Shown: positions 1 to 7,370, numbered from the stretch's first letter. The stretch is 17,459 nt of DNA from an uncultured Alistipes sp. (GCF_949296715.1 NZ_CASFQD010000021.1:1-17459); one strand, 5' to 3'. Numbers and translations: made by a program. Notes: a model not told the origin generated them from the letters alone.

Positions 1-59
1 AGAAGGAGGAGGCGGAAAACAAGGAGCTCTTCGCCTTTTACGAACAATCGTTATTCTGA
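1..59 (+). CDS. C-terminal end of an unidentified upstream protein (partial)
   Basis: An open frame enters from the left edge and ends at TGA 57-59. The visible tail is charged and ends in FYEQSLF (18 residues visible). The stop lies only 5 bases before the ATG of the Nif3-family gene, so the two are probably co-transcribed and translationally coupled. Too little is present to name a family. Confidence 0.6.
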   Translation, partial: KEEAENKELFAFYEQSLF

Positions 60-64
60 CCGAT

Positions 65-850
65 ATGAAGATCAAGGAGATAACCGGCGTCATCGAGCAG
101 TTCGCACCGCTCTCCCTGCAAGAGTCCTACGACAACGCGGGGCTGATCGTGGGGCGTCCGGACGATGAGGTGCACCGGGCCCTGCTGGCCGTCGACGTGA
201 CCGAGGAGGTGCTCGACGAGGCCGAACGCGAAGGGTGCGACCTGGTCATCACGCACCATCCGATCGTCTTCCATGCGCTCAAGCGCTTCAATTCGGCCGA
301 TCCCGTGCAGCGGTGCGTCGAGCGGGCCATCCGCCGCGGCATCGCCCTCTATGCCTGCCATACGAACCTCGACAGCGCGCCCGGCGGCATGAGCTGGCGC
401 CTGGCCTCGATGCTCGGCGTGGAGAACCTGCGCGTGCTGCAGCCCACGGACGAGGCTGCGGGCGCCGGGTTCGGCGTCGTGGGCGAACTGCCCGCCGCGG
501 AGGAGACGGTGGACTTCATGCGCCGCATGCAGCGGCTGCTCGCCGTGCGGGTCGTGCGCCACAGCGACATCGCCTCGCCGACGGTGCGCCGCGTGGCGGT
601 CTGCACGGGTGCCGGGGCCTCGCTCATCGGCGACGCACGCCGCGCCGGGGCCGACATCTACATCACCGCCGACATGAAGTACAACGACTTCATGACACCC
701 GATAAGGCCCTCACGGTAGCCGATATAGGCCATTTCGAGAGCGAATATTGCGCAATTCGGATTTTATTTGATATTTTATCGAAAAATTTATGTACCTTTG
801 CGGTTCGCAAGAGTGAAGCCTCTCGCAATCCGGTGAACTATCTGGTTTAG
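65..850 (+). CDS. Nif3-like dinuclear metal-centre hexameric protein (Nif3/YbgI/YqfO family)
   Basis: This 261-residue protein is a member of the Nif3 family, often annotated as GTP cyclohydrolase 1 type 2; the physiological role of most members is unsettled. Visible signatures are YDNAGL (residues 22-27), the metal pair H64-H65 in ITHHPIVF, H99 and D103 in the HTNLD motif, and H223 with E227 in GHFESE. These match the metal ligands known from E. coli YbgI. The length fits the short form without the PII-like insert of Bacillus YqfO. The tail (FAVRKSE...NPVNYLV) is the usual conserved Nif3 end. It starts 5 bases after the preceding stop. The last ~100 bases are much more AT-rich than the rest and hold a promoter for the next gene. 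In Bacteroidetes it commonly sits beside a C4 zinc-ribbon gene, as here. Confidence 0.93.
   Translation: MKIKEITGVIEQFAPLSLQESYDNAGLIVGRPDDEVHRALLAVDVTEEVLDEAEREGCDLVITHHPIVFHALKRFNSADPVQRCVERAIRRGIALYACHTNLDSAPGGMSWRLASMLGVENLRVLQPTDEAAGAGFGVVGELPAAEETVDFMRRMQRLLAVRVVRHSDIASPTVRRVAVCTGAGASLIGDARRAGADIYITADMKYNDFMTPDKALTVADIGHFESEYCAIRILFDILSKNLCTFAVRKSEASRNPVNYLV
767..800 (+). promoter_or_regulatory. Bacteroidetes-type promoter inside the 3' end of the nif3-family gene
   Basis: The -7 element is TACCTTTG at 793-800 (consensus TAnnTTTG). A TTTG at 767-770 lies 22 bases upstream and can serve as the -33 element. The surrounding sequence is AT-rich although it encodes the conserved Nif3 tail. 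A start site near 806 would give the zinc-ribbon gene a leader of about 65 bases. Confidence 0.6.
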
Positions 851-872
851 TCCAAACTATACAACACACTAT

Positions 873-1634
873 ATGGCAACACAGAAAAAGACGGCCGACG
901 TTGATTATTCGATGCAGGAGAAGATCCTGGCGCTCTACGAGCTGCAGAAGATCGACAGCAAGATCGACGAAATCAACAAGGTGAAAGGTGAACTGCCTCT
1001 CGAGGTGCAGGACCTCGAGGATGAGATGGCGGGCATGAAGACCCGTATCGAGCACATCAATGCCGAGATCGAGGAACTCAATGCCCTGACCAAACAGCGC
1101 AAGCGCGAGGTGGACCAGGCCAAAATCCAGATCGGCAACTACAAGGAACAGCAGAACAACGTGCGCAACAACCGCGAGTTCGACGCCATCACGAAGGAGA
1201 TCGAATACCAGGAACTCGAAATCGAGCTGGCCGAGAAGCGCCTGAAGGAGTATTCCGCGGCGATCAAGTCGAAGAAACTCCAGCTGGAGGAGGCCGAGGC
1301 CCGGGTTGCGGAGCGCAGCGCCGACCTCGACGCCAAGAAGAGCGAACTCGAGGGTATCGAGGCCGAGACGGCTCCGCTGGTCGAGCAGTACGGTGCCGAG
1401 GCCGAGCGCGCCAAGGCCAAGATCGACGAGCGTCTGCTGACCGCCTATGACCGCATCCGCCGCAACGTCCGCAACGGACTGGCCGTGGTGACCGTCAAGC
1501 GCGATGCCTGCGGAGGCTGCTTCAACCGCATCCCGCCGCAGCGCCAGGTCGAAATCCGCCAGGGCAAGAAGATCATCATCTGCGAATACTGCGGGCGCAT
1601 CCTCGTCTCCGATCCCGAACAGACGGAGGAGTAG
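873..1634 (+). CDS. Coiled-coil protein with C-terminal C4 zinc ribbon (DUF164/CT398-HP0958 family)
   Basis: This 253-residue soluble protein has a long heptad-rich alpha-helical hairpin (about residues 20-185, rich in E, K and A) followed by a four-cysteine zinc ribbon: C213 and C216 in CGGC, and C237 and C240 in CEYC. That is the architecture of the CT398/CdsZ (Chlamydia) and HP0958/FlgZ (Helicobacter) family, whose members act as scaffolds for sigma-54 or for flagellar/type III export. No flagellar or secretion genes are nearby, so the role here is unknown. The gene follows the Nif3-family gene by 22 bases, a common pairing in Bacteroidetes, but also has its own promoter at 767-800. It ends with TAG, 26 bases before a strong terminator. 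Confidence 0.9.
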   Translation: MATQKKTADVDYSMQEKILALYELQKIDSKIDEINKVKGELPLEVQDLEDEMAGMKTRIEHINAEIEELNALTKQRKREVDQAKIQIGNYKEQQNNVRNNREFDAITKEIEYQELEIELAEKRLKEYSAAIKSKKLQLEEAEARVAERSADLDAKKSELEGIEAETAPLVEQYGAEAERAKAKIDERLLTAYDRIRRNVRNGLAVVTVKRDACGGCFNRIPPQRQVEIRQGKKIIICEYCGRILVSDPEQTEE

Positions 1635-1660
1635 GAAGTCCGAACCTTTATTCACCGCAC

Positions 1661-1697
1661 GCGACGGGCAGGTCCTTTCCTGCCCGTCGCCTGTTTT
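1661..1697 (+). terminator. Rho-independent terminator after the zinc-ribbon gene
   Basis: A perfect 12-bp stem, GCGACGGGCAGG (1661-1672) pairing with CCTGCCCGTCGC (1679-1690), closes a 6-base loop and is followed by CTGTTTT. It separates the nif3/zinc-ribbon unit from the nadE operon. Confidence 0.85.
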
Positions 1698-1701
1698 CTC
1701 C

Positions 1702-1735
1702 GGCCGCAACGGCCCCGGCGGTGCCCGTTGCGGCC
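1702..1735. repeat. Second GC-rich inverted repeat right after the terminator
   Basis: GGCCGCAACGG (1702-1712) pairs perfectly with CCGTTGCGGCC (1725-1735) around a 12-base loop. No T-run follows on either strand, so it is not a standard terminator. It begins 5 bases after the terminator tail. The rest of the spacer from 1736 to about 1850 is GC-rich with short CTCCGG repeats and holds no convincing gene. Confidence 0.6.
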
Positions 1736-1870
1736 CTATCCGGCCTTCATTGCAGTCCGATGACGGCCTCCGGTCCTCTCCGGCAGTTTCCGTTTCGGCA
1801 TTCTCCGGCTTCGGACGGCCGGAACGCGCCGTGCCGGGGTGTATCCGTTTTGATTAACGGGGCGACCGGA

Positions 1871-1890
1871 AATGTTAATTTATTAACATT
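1871..1890. promoter_or_regulatory. Palindromic operator, candidate Rex (NADH-sensing repressor) site
   Basis: A perfect inverted repeat, AATGTTAAT and ATTAACATT with a 2-base centre, sits in the nadE promoter region. Its 18-base core (1872-1889) compares with the Rex consensus TTGTTAAnnnnTTAACAA at 12 of 14 defined bases; only the outermost base on each side differs. It lies about 30 bases upstream of the -7 element, just above where a -33 element would be. Rex is known from other phyla to control NAD-linked redox genes. The assignment here rests on sequence resemblance alone. Confidence 0.55.
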
Positions 1891-1895
1891 GAAAA

Positions 1896-1929
1896 TTTTT
1901 CCGACTTTTCCAAATAATCCTTAACTTTG
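1896..1929 (+). promoter_or_regulatory. Promoter of the nadE-rseC-rnf operon
   Basis: A good Bacteroidetes -7 element TAACTTTG lies at 1922-1929. The -33 region is weak (a T-run at 1896-1900, no clear TTTG), which would fit a regulated promoter. Transcription from about 1935 would give a leader of roughly 29 bases. No other clear promoter was seen between here and rnfA. Confidence 0.6.
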
Positions 1930-1963
1930 CGGAGTTATAGTTTCCGGACTAAATTTACAGTAG

Positions 1964-3541
1964 ATGAAAATAGCTATCGCCCAGCTGAATTACACCATCG
2001 GAGACATCGATGGCAACACCTCGAAAATCATCGACGCCATCGCCCGGGCCAAAGCGCAGAAGGCCGATCTTGTGATCTTCGCCGAACAGGCCGTCAGCGG
2101 TACTCCGGCTTTCGATCTGCTGCGCAAGACCACCTTCCTGGAGTTGTGCGAGGACGCACTCGTGGAGATCGCCTCCTGTTGCGACGGCATTGCCGCGATC
2201 GTGGGGCTTCCGGTCCTCACCAACGACGGCACGATCAGCGCCGCGGCGCTCATCCAGGACCGCAAGGTGCTGCGGTATGTCGGCAAGAAATACATCACGG
2301 CACGCCGCGAAATGGGCTTCCTCATCCCGTCGAAGGGCTACGAATACGCCACGATCAAGGGACACCGCTGCGCGATCATCGTGGGCGACGATCTGAGCCG
2401 GGAACGCGACTTCGACCACTCGGTCGAGACGATCATCTCGATCAACGCCCGCAAGTACGGACGCGGCATGATGACCTACCGCTACGAGATGATGCGCCAC
2501 CTGGCCTTCGTCGAGGGCAAGAACATCGTGCTGGTCAACCAGGTCGGCGGCTCGACCGACATTGTCTACGACGGCACGTCGGGCGCGCTGAACAGCCGCG
2601 GCGAGCTGGTGCTCATGATGAAGAGCTTTGAGGAGGACTTCCGGATATTCGATACGAAAGCCGCGAACACGCCCGTTGCGGTGCCCACGGGCATCGACCG
2701 CACGCGCATGATCTACGAAGCCGCCCGCTGCGGCCTGCGCGACTTCTTCTTCAAGAACGGCTACACGAAGGCCTGCATCGGCCTGTCGGGCGGCATCGAC
2801 TCCGCCGTGGTGGCCTGCCTGGCCGCCGATGCGCTGGGCCGCGAAAATGTCCGCGCGCTGCTCATGCCCTCGCCCTTCTCGTCGGACCACTCGGTCGAGG
2901 ATGCCAAGCAGCTGGCCGAGCGCCTCGGCATCGAATACAACGTCATTCCCATCTCGGAAATCTATACCAGCGTGGTCAACACGCTCAAGCCGGTGATCGG
3001 CGGCACGGAGTTCGACTCCACGGAGGAGAACATCCAGACCCGCATCCGCACGGTGCTGCTCATGGCCGTGCAAAACAAGACCGGCTACATCCTGCTGAAC
3101 TCCTCGAACAAGAGCGAGAACGCCCTGGGTCTCTGCACCCTCTACGGCGATACGGCGGGCGCCTTCAGCCCCACGGGCGACCTTTACAAGGGCGAAATCT
3201 ACGACGTGGCCCGCTACATCAACCGCACGCAGGGCGACCCCATTCCCGAAAACATCCTGACCAAGGAGCCTTCGTCGGAGCTGCATCCCGGACAGAAGGA
3301 TACCGATATCTTGCCTCCCTACGAGGTGGTCGACGCCATCCTCTACCGTATGATCGAGGAGGGGCAGCACCGCGAGGAGATCATCAACGCCGGCTTTGAT
3401 TCGGAGGTCGTCGAGAAGATCCATGCGATGATCATGCGCAACGAGAAAAAACGCTTCCAGTTCCCGCCCGTGCTGCGTCTGTCGATGTGCTCCTTCGGCC
3501 ATGAGCGGCTCATGCCCCTGACCAACAAATACGGAGATTAG
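1964..3541 (+). CDS. nadE: NAD+ synthetase with degenerate glutaminase (nitrilase-like) domain
   Basis: This 525-residue cytoplasmic enzyme makes NAD+ from deamido-NAD+, ATP and ammonia. The C-terminal synthetase domain (about 245-525) is intact: PP-loop SGGIDS at 275-280, SSNKSE at 380-385, and the CTLYGDTAGAF block at 391-401. The N-terminal domain (1-240) has the fold signature of glutamine-hydrolysing NadE, and two triad members are still identifiable: E41 (FAEQ) and K108 (GKKY). The block that should read ICEDxW reads VGDDLS (140-145), so the nucleophilic cysteine is Gly141 (codon 2384-2386). The LPxY segment after the lysine and the SPF-type segment (here NARKY, 161-165) are also changed. 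It is therefore predicted to be unable to hydrolyse glutamine itself. It is the first gene of the rnf operon; its stop is 2 bases before the rseC start. Confidence 0.92.
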   Translation: MKIAIAQLNYTIGDIDGNTSKIIDAIARAKAQKADLVIFAEQAVSGTPAFDLLRKTTFLELCEDALVEIASCCDGIAAIVGLPVLTNDGTISAAALIQDRKVLRYVGKKYITARREMGFLIPSKGYEYATIKGHRCAIIVGDDLSRERDFDHSVETIISINARKYGRGMMTYRYEMMRHLAFVEGKNIVLVNQVGGSTDIVYDGTSGALNSRGELVLMMKSFEEDFRIFDTKAANTPVAVPTGIDRTRMIYEAARCGLRDFFFKNGYTKACIGLSGGIDSAVVACLAADALGRENVRALLMPSPFSSDHSVEDAKQLAERLGIEYNVIPISEIYTSVVNTLKPVIGGTEFDSTEENIQTRIRTVLLMAVQNKTGYILLNSSNKSENALGLCTLYGDTAGAFSPTGDLYKGEIYDVARYINRTQGDPIPENILTKEPSSELHPGQKDTDILPPYEVVDAILYRMIEEGQHREEIINAGFDSEVVEKIHAMIMRNEKKRFQFPPVLRLSMCSFGHERLMPLTNKYGD

Positions 3542-3543
3542 GC

Positions 3544-3963
3544 GTGCCTTCACAGATCGAACATAGCGGAGTGGTGTCACGAACCGAGGGCGATACGGTC
3601 CATGTGACGATCACTTCCCACAGCGCCTGCGGTTCGTGCAGGGCGCGGCAGGCGTGCGGCCTGGCCGAGACGCAGGAGAAGGTCGTCGAGGTCCGCACGG
3701 CGGATGCGGCGCGCTATGCGCCGGGCGATGCGGTCGTGGTCGGCGTGCGGCGCCGCGCGGGCGGCATCGCCGTGCTGCTGGCCTACGTCGGGGCGCTGGT
3801 TGTACTTTTGGCCGTGTTGGTCGTGGCCGTCGGCCCGCTGGGCTGGAGCGAGGGGCGCGCCGCCCTGGCCGCCCTGGCCGGCGTGGCGCTCTACTACGTC
3901 GTGCTGTGGCTCTTCCGCCGGAAAATCGAACACACAATTCAATTTACAATAACAAAAATCTAA
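3544..3963 (+). CDS. rseC: RseC/MucC-family membrane protein (SoxR-reducing system type)
   Basis: This small protein (139 residues) has an N-terminal region with three cysteines (C29, C32, C38 in a CxxCx5C pattern) and two closely spaced membrane segments (about 74-98 and 105-124), followed by a basic end. That is the RseC/MucC family, linked in E. coli to the Rsx (Rnf) complex and SoxR reduction, and regularly found immediately before rnfB in Bacteroidetes. The start is GTG at 3544, 2 bases after the nadE stop, with GGAG 6 bases upstream inside the nadE end. The last ~35 bases are strikingly AT-rich compared with the rest of the gene. The stop TAA directly abuts the rnfB ATG. Confidence 0.85.
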   Translation: MPSQIEHSGVVSRTEGDTVHVTITSHSACGSCRARQACGLAETQEKVVEVRTADAARYAPGDAVVVGVRRRAGGIAVLLAYVGALVVLLAVLVVAVGPLGWSEGRAALAALAGVALYYVVLWLFRRKIEHTIQFTITKI

Positions 3964-4989
3964 ATGGAAGTATTACTTTACACAATCCTGACGCTGTGTG
4001 CGCTGGGTGTGCTTTCCGCGGTGATTCTCTATGTCGTGGCACAGAAGTTCCGCGTGGAGGAGGACCCGCGCATCGACGAAGTGGAGAAGATGCTGCCCGG
4101 CGCCAACTGCGGTGGCTGCGGCTTTGCCGGCTGCCGCGGCATGGCCGACGCGCTGGTCAAGCAGGACGACATTTCGTCGCTCTTCTGCCCCGTGGGCGGA
4201 GGCGATACGATGAAGGCCGTGGCCGCCTACCTGGGCAAGGCCGCTGCCGAGAAGGAGCCGCAGGTGGCGACGGTGCGCTGCGGCGGCACGTGCGAGAAAC
4301 GTCCCCGCACGAACCGCTACGACGGCGTGCACTCGTGCGCCGTGGCTTCGTCGCTCTACATCGGTGAGACGGGCTGCTCGTTCGGCTGCCTGGGCTACGG
4401 CGACTGCGTGACGGCCTGTACGTTCGGTGCCATCACGATCGACCCGGCAACGGGCCTTCCGGTCGTCGATCCCGACAAGTGTACGGCCTGCGGCGCCTGC
4501 GTGAAGGCCTGCCCGAAGGGCATCATCGAGCTGCGCAAGAAGTGGCCGAAGAACCGTGCGGTCTACGTGTCGTGCGTTTCGAAGGACAAGGGAGCCGTGG
4601 TGATGAAGGCCTGCAAGGCCGGGTGTATCGGCTGCGGCAAGTGCGAGAAGGTCTGCGCCTTCGGTGCCATCACCGTCGAGAACAACCTCGCCTACATCGA
4701 CCCGCAGAAGTGCAAGCTCTGCCGCAAGTGCGTGAACGAGTGCCCCACGGGCGCCATCCGGCTCGTCGGCATGGAGCCCCTGCCCAAGGAGCCCAAGGCA
4801 CCGGCCGCCCCGAAGGCTGCCCCGAAGGCTGCCCCCGCCGCTGAAAAGGCCGCTCCGACTGCCCCGAAGGCTGCGCCCGCGGCTGAAAAGCCCGCACCGG
4901 CTGCCCCGAAGGCTGCGCCCGCGGCTGAAAAGCCCGCTACCGAAAAACCTGCCGCCGAGAAGCCCGCAGCCAAGCCGAAAGCCGAATAA
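3964..4989 (+). CDS. rnfB: Rnf electron transport complex subunit B (multi-cluster ferredoxin-like)
   Basis: RnfB is the iron-sulfur subunit that takes electrons from ferredoxin for the Rnf complex. The 341-residue protein has an N-terminal membrane helix (about 4-26), the RnfB-type cluster site C49, C52, C57 and C75 (CGGCGFAGC), and then ferredoxin-like motifs around C138-C152, C173-C183, C221-C231 and C250-C260. The tail from about 273 to 341 is a low-complexity Ala/Pro/Lys/Glu linker containing three 14-residue repeats. This tail lies beyond the conserved cluster domains and is encoded by a tandem DNA repeat (separate entry). The gene begins with no gap after rseC, and rnfC follows after 28 bases with an A-rich leader. 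Confidence 0.95.
   Translation: MEVLLYTILTLCALGVLSAVILYVVAQKFRVEEDPRIDEVEKMLPGANCGGCGFAGCRGMADALVKQDDISSLFCPVGGGDTMKAVAAYLGKAAAEKEPQVATVRCGGTCEKRPRTNRYDGVHSCAVASSLYIGETGCSFGCLGYGDCVTACTFGAITIDPATGLPVVDPDKCTACGACVKACPKGIIELRKKWPKNRAVYVSCVSKDKGAVVMKACKAGCIGCGKCEKVCAFGAITVENNLAYIDPQKCKLCRKCVNECPTGAIRLVGMEPLPKEPKAPAAPKAAPKAAPAAEKAAPTAPKAAPAAEKPAPAAPKAAPAAEKPATEKPAAEKPAAKPKAE
4816..4941 (+). repeat. Three 42-bp in-frame tandem repeats in the rnfB tail
   Basis: Units at 4816-4857, 4858-4899 and 4900-4941 are nearly identical at DNA level and encode APKAAPAAEK plus a variable four-residue linker. The second and third copies share almost every base, which suggests recent expansion or homogenisation. 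Shorter partial units extend the tail on both sides (APK before, EKPAAEKPAA after). Confidence 0.9.
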
Positions 4990-5017
4990 GTGAACCGATA
5001 AAAACAGAACACGCAAT

Positions 5018-6370
5018 ATGAAGACATTTCCAATAGGCGGAGTCCATCCGTCGGAAAACAAATTGAGCTGCGCGAAGCCCATCGAGGTGCTTCCGCTGCC
5101 CGAGGTGGTGACGATTCCCCTCGCGCAGCACATCGGAGCTCCCGCGGTTGCGAAGGTCGCCAAGGGTGACAAGGTCCTCACGGGCCAGCTCATCGCCGAG
5201 GCGGGCAGTTTCATGTCGGCGAACATCCACTCCCCGATTTCGGGTACGGTGACGGCCGTAGACATGGTGCCTAACGGCCAGGGACTGCGCCAGATGATGA
5301 TTACGATCAAGCGCGAGGGCGACGAGTGGGCCGAAGGCATCGACCGCTCGGAGACGCTCGTGCGCGAATGCACGCTCTCGGGCGCCGAGATCATCGCCAA
5401 GATCAAGCAGGCGGGCATCGTCGGCATGGGCGGTGCGACGTTCCCCACGCACGTGAAGCTGTCGGTGCCTCCCGGCAAGAAGGCCGAGGCGCTGATCATC
5501 AACGGTGTGGAGTGCGAGCCCTACCTCACGTCGGACCACCGCACGATGCTCGAGCACGGCGAGGAGTTGCTCGTCGGCGTGACGATCCTCATGAAGGCCG
5601 TCGGTGTGGAGAAGGCCTATGTCGGCATCGAGAACAACAAGCCCGACGCCATCGAGCACCTCACGAAACTTGCCGCAGGCTACAAGGGTGTCGAAATCGT
5701 GCCGCTGAAGGTGAAGTACCCGCAGGGCGGTGAGAAACAGCTCATCGCGGCCGTCACGGGCCGTCAGGTGCCGCCTCCGCCGGCCCTGCCGATCGACGTG
5801 GGCGCCGTGGTCTGCAACGCCTCGACGACCTATGCCGTCTACCGTGCCGTGCAGAAGAACATGCCGCTCATCGAGCGCGTGGTGACCGTCACGGGCAAGG
5901 GCATGAAGGAGCCGAAGAACCTCCTCACGCGCATGGGTACGCCCATCGAGACGCTGCTCGAGGCGGCCGGCGGCCTGCCCGAGGGCGTGTCGCTCAAGGT
6001 CATCAACGGCGGTCCGATGATGGGCCGTGCGATGGTGAATCTCGCGTCGCCCGTGACGAAGGGTTGCTCGGGCATCACCGTGATGAGCGGACGCGATGCC
6101 GAGCGCCGCGAAGCCTCGCAGTGCATCAAGTGCGCCAAGTGCGTCGCCGCCTGCCCGATGGGTCTCGAACCCTACTACCTCTCGAAGATGTCCCAGAAGA
6201 AGAACTGGGAGGTGCTCGAGCAGCAGATGATCACCTCGTGCATCGAGTGCGGCTGCTGCCAGTCTTCGTGCCCGGCCTACCTGCCGCTGCTGGACTGGGT
6301 ACGCCTCGGAAAACAGACCGTCATGGGCCTCATCCGCGCCCGTGCCGCAGCCAATGCGCCCAAAAAGTAA
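5018..6370 (+). CDS. rnfC: Rnf electron transport complex subunit C (NADH/FMN site)
   Basis: RnfC is the peripheral subunit where NAD(H) reacts with FMN. The 450-residue protein shows the RnfC N-terminal barrel-sandwich region (about 30-98, with HSPISGTV at 71-78), the nucleotide-binding core with GMGGATFPTH (136-145) and NGVECEPYL (162-170), and YPQGGEKQL (234-242). Two C-terminal [4Fe-4S] motifs follow: C369, C372, C375, C379 and C408, C411, C414, C418. Its length is normal for the family. It has no membrane helix; it is expected on the cytoplasmic face. A-rich sequence precedes the ATG and rnfD starts 21 bases after its stop. Confidence 0.96.
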   Translation: MKTFPIGGVHPSENKLSCAKPIEVLPLPEVVTIPLAQHIGAPAVAKVAKGDKVLTGQLIAEAGSFMSANIHSPISGTVTAVDMVPNGQGLRQMMITIKREGDEWAEGIDRSETLVRECTLSGAEIIAKIKQAGIVGMGGATFPTHVKLSVPPGKKAEALIINGVECEPYLTSDHRTMLEHGEELLVGVTILMKAVGVEKAYVGIENNKPDAIEHLTKLAAGYKGVEIVPLKVKYPQGGEKQLIAAVTGRQVPPPPALPIDVGAVVCNASTTYAVYRAVQKNMPLIERVVTVTGKGMKEPKNLLTRMGTPIETLLEAAGGLPEGVSLKVINGGPMMGRAMVNLASPVTKGCSGITVMSGRDAERREASQCIKCAKCVAACPMGLEPYYLSKMSQKKNWEVLEQQMITSCIECGCCQSSCPAYLPLLDWVRLGKQTVMGLIRARAAANAPKK

Positions 6371-6391
6371 CCGAAAAAAAGTAAAACAGAT

Positions 6392-7357
6392 ATGGCAAAC
6401 AAATTACTTGTTGCTCCCGCACCGCACGTGCAGACGGCCCAGTCCACGGCGAAGATCATGCGCGATGTCGTGATCGCGCTGATGCCCGCACTGGTCGTCT
6501 CGACCGTCGTGTTCGGATGGGACGTCCTGCGCGTCGTGGCCCTTTCGGTTGCGTCGTGCGTGGTGTTCGAGTACCTGATTCAGAAATTCCTGGTCCGCGG
6601 TGCGCTGACGATCTCCAACTGGTCGGCCGTCGTGACGGGCGTGCTGCTGGCCTTCAACCTCCCGGCATCGATTCCCTGGTGGATCGTCGTGGTCGGCGCA
6701 TTCGTCGCCATCGCCGTGGCGAAGATGACCTTCGGAGGCCTGGGCAAAAACCCCTTCAACCCCGCGCTGGTGGGCCGTGTCTTCCTGCTGATCGCCTACC
6801 CGGTGCAGATGACCACGTTCCCGATGCCGGTGAGCGGGTCGTTCGACGCCCTCTCGGGCGCCACGCCGCTGGCTGCCGTCAAGCACGGTGCCGCGGCCGA
6901 CGTGCTCGGCACGCAGGAGCTGCTGCTGGGCAACATGCCCGGTTCGCTCGGTGAGGTCGCCGCGCTGGCGCTGCTCGCCGGTTTCGTCTACCTGCTCTGG
7001 CGCCGCGTCATCACGTGGCACATCCCCGTGACGGTGCTCGTGACGATGGCCCTCTTCGCCTTCGTCGTGGCCCTGACCCGGGCTGAGGGCGGCGCGCTGC
7101 TGTGGCAGTTCCCGCTCTTCCATGTGCTGGCCGGCGGTGCGATGCTCGGCGCCATCTTCATGGCTACCGATTACTCGACCTCGCCGATGACGGTCAAGGG
7201 CGGCGTGATCTTCGCCGTGGGCATCGGTCTGATCACGATGCTCATCCGCCTGTGGGGCGCCTACCCCGAGGGTATGTCGTTCGCGATCCTGATCATGAAC
7301 TCGTGCGTGCCCCTGATCAACAAATATGTCAAACCCAAGCGCTTCGGCGTGAAATAA
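6392..7357 (+). CDS. rnfD: Rnf electron transport complex subunit D (flavinylated membrane subunit)
   Basis: RnfD is an integral membrane subunit that carries covalent FMN. The 321-residue protein has a series of hydrophobic helices (about 24-42, 48-66, 80-110, 124-140, 187-203, 211-229, 241-259, 268-286, 293-309). The flavin attachment motif DALSGATPL (152-160) places FMN on T158; attachment requires an ApbE-type flavin transferase, which is not in this window. KNPFNPALVGR (119-129) is another conserved block. The leader is A-rich (AAAAAAAGTAAAACAGAT) without a clear Shine-Dalgarno sequence. Confidence 0.96.
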   Translation: MANKLLVAPAPHVQTAQSTAKIMRDVVIALMPALVVSTVVFGWDVLRVVALSVASCVVFEYLIQKFLVRGALTISNWSAVVTGVLLAFNLPASIPWWIVVVGAFVAIAVAKMTFGGLGKNPFNPALVGRVFLLIAYPVQMTTFPMPVSGSFDALSGATPLAAVKHGAAADVLGTQELLLGNMPGSLGEVAALALLAGFVYLLWRRVITWHIPVTVLVTMALFAFVVALTRAEGGALLWQFPLFHVLAGGAMLGAIFMATDYSTSPMTVKGGVIFAVGIGLITMLIRLWGAYPEGMSFAILIMNSCVPLINKYVKPKRFGVK

Positions 7358-7363
7358 AGGAGG
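7357..7363 (+). promoter_or_regulatory. Strong Shine-Dalgarno sequence before rnfG
   Basis: AAGGAGG lies 7 bases before the rnfG ATG and overlaps the last base of the rnfD stop. Such a perfect site is uncommon in Bacteroidetes, where A-rich leaders are usual, and it fixes the rnfG start. Confidence 0.75.
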
Positions 7364-7370
7364 ACAAGCA

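Noticed and set aside
1955..3580. Minus-strand open frame of 541 codons opposite nadE
   Set aside because: The nadE strand has clear catalytic and nucleotide motifs; the antisense translation has none.
3925..3963. Promoter for rnfB in the AT-rich end of rseC
   Set aside because: The stretch is AT-rich, but no TAnnTTTG element is present in it.
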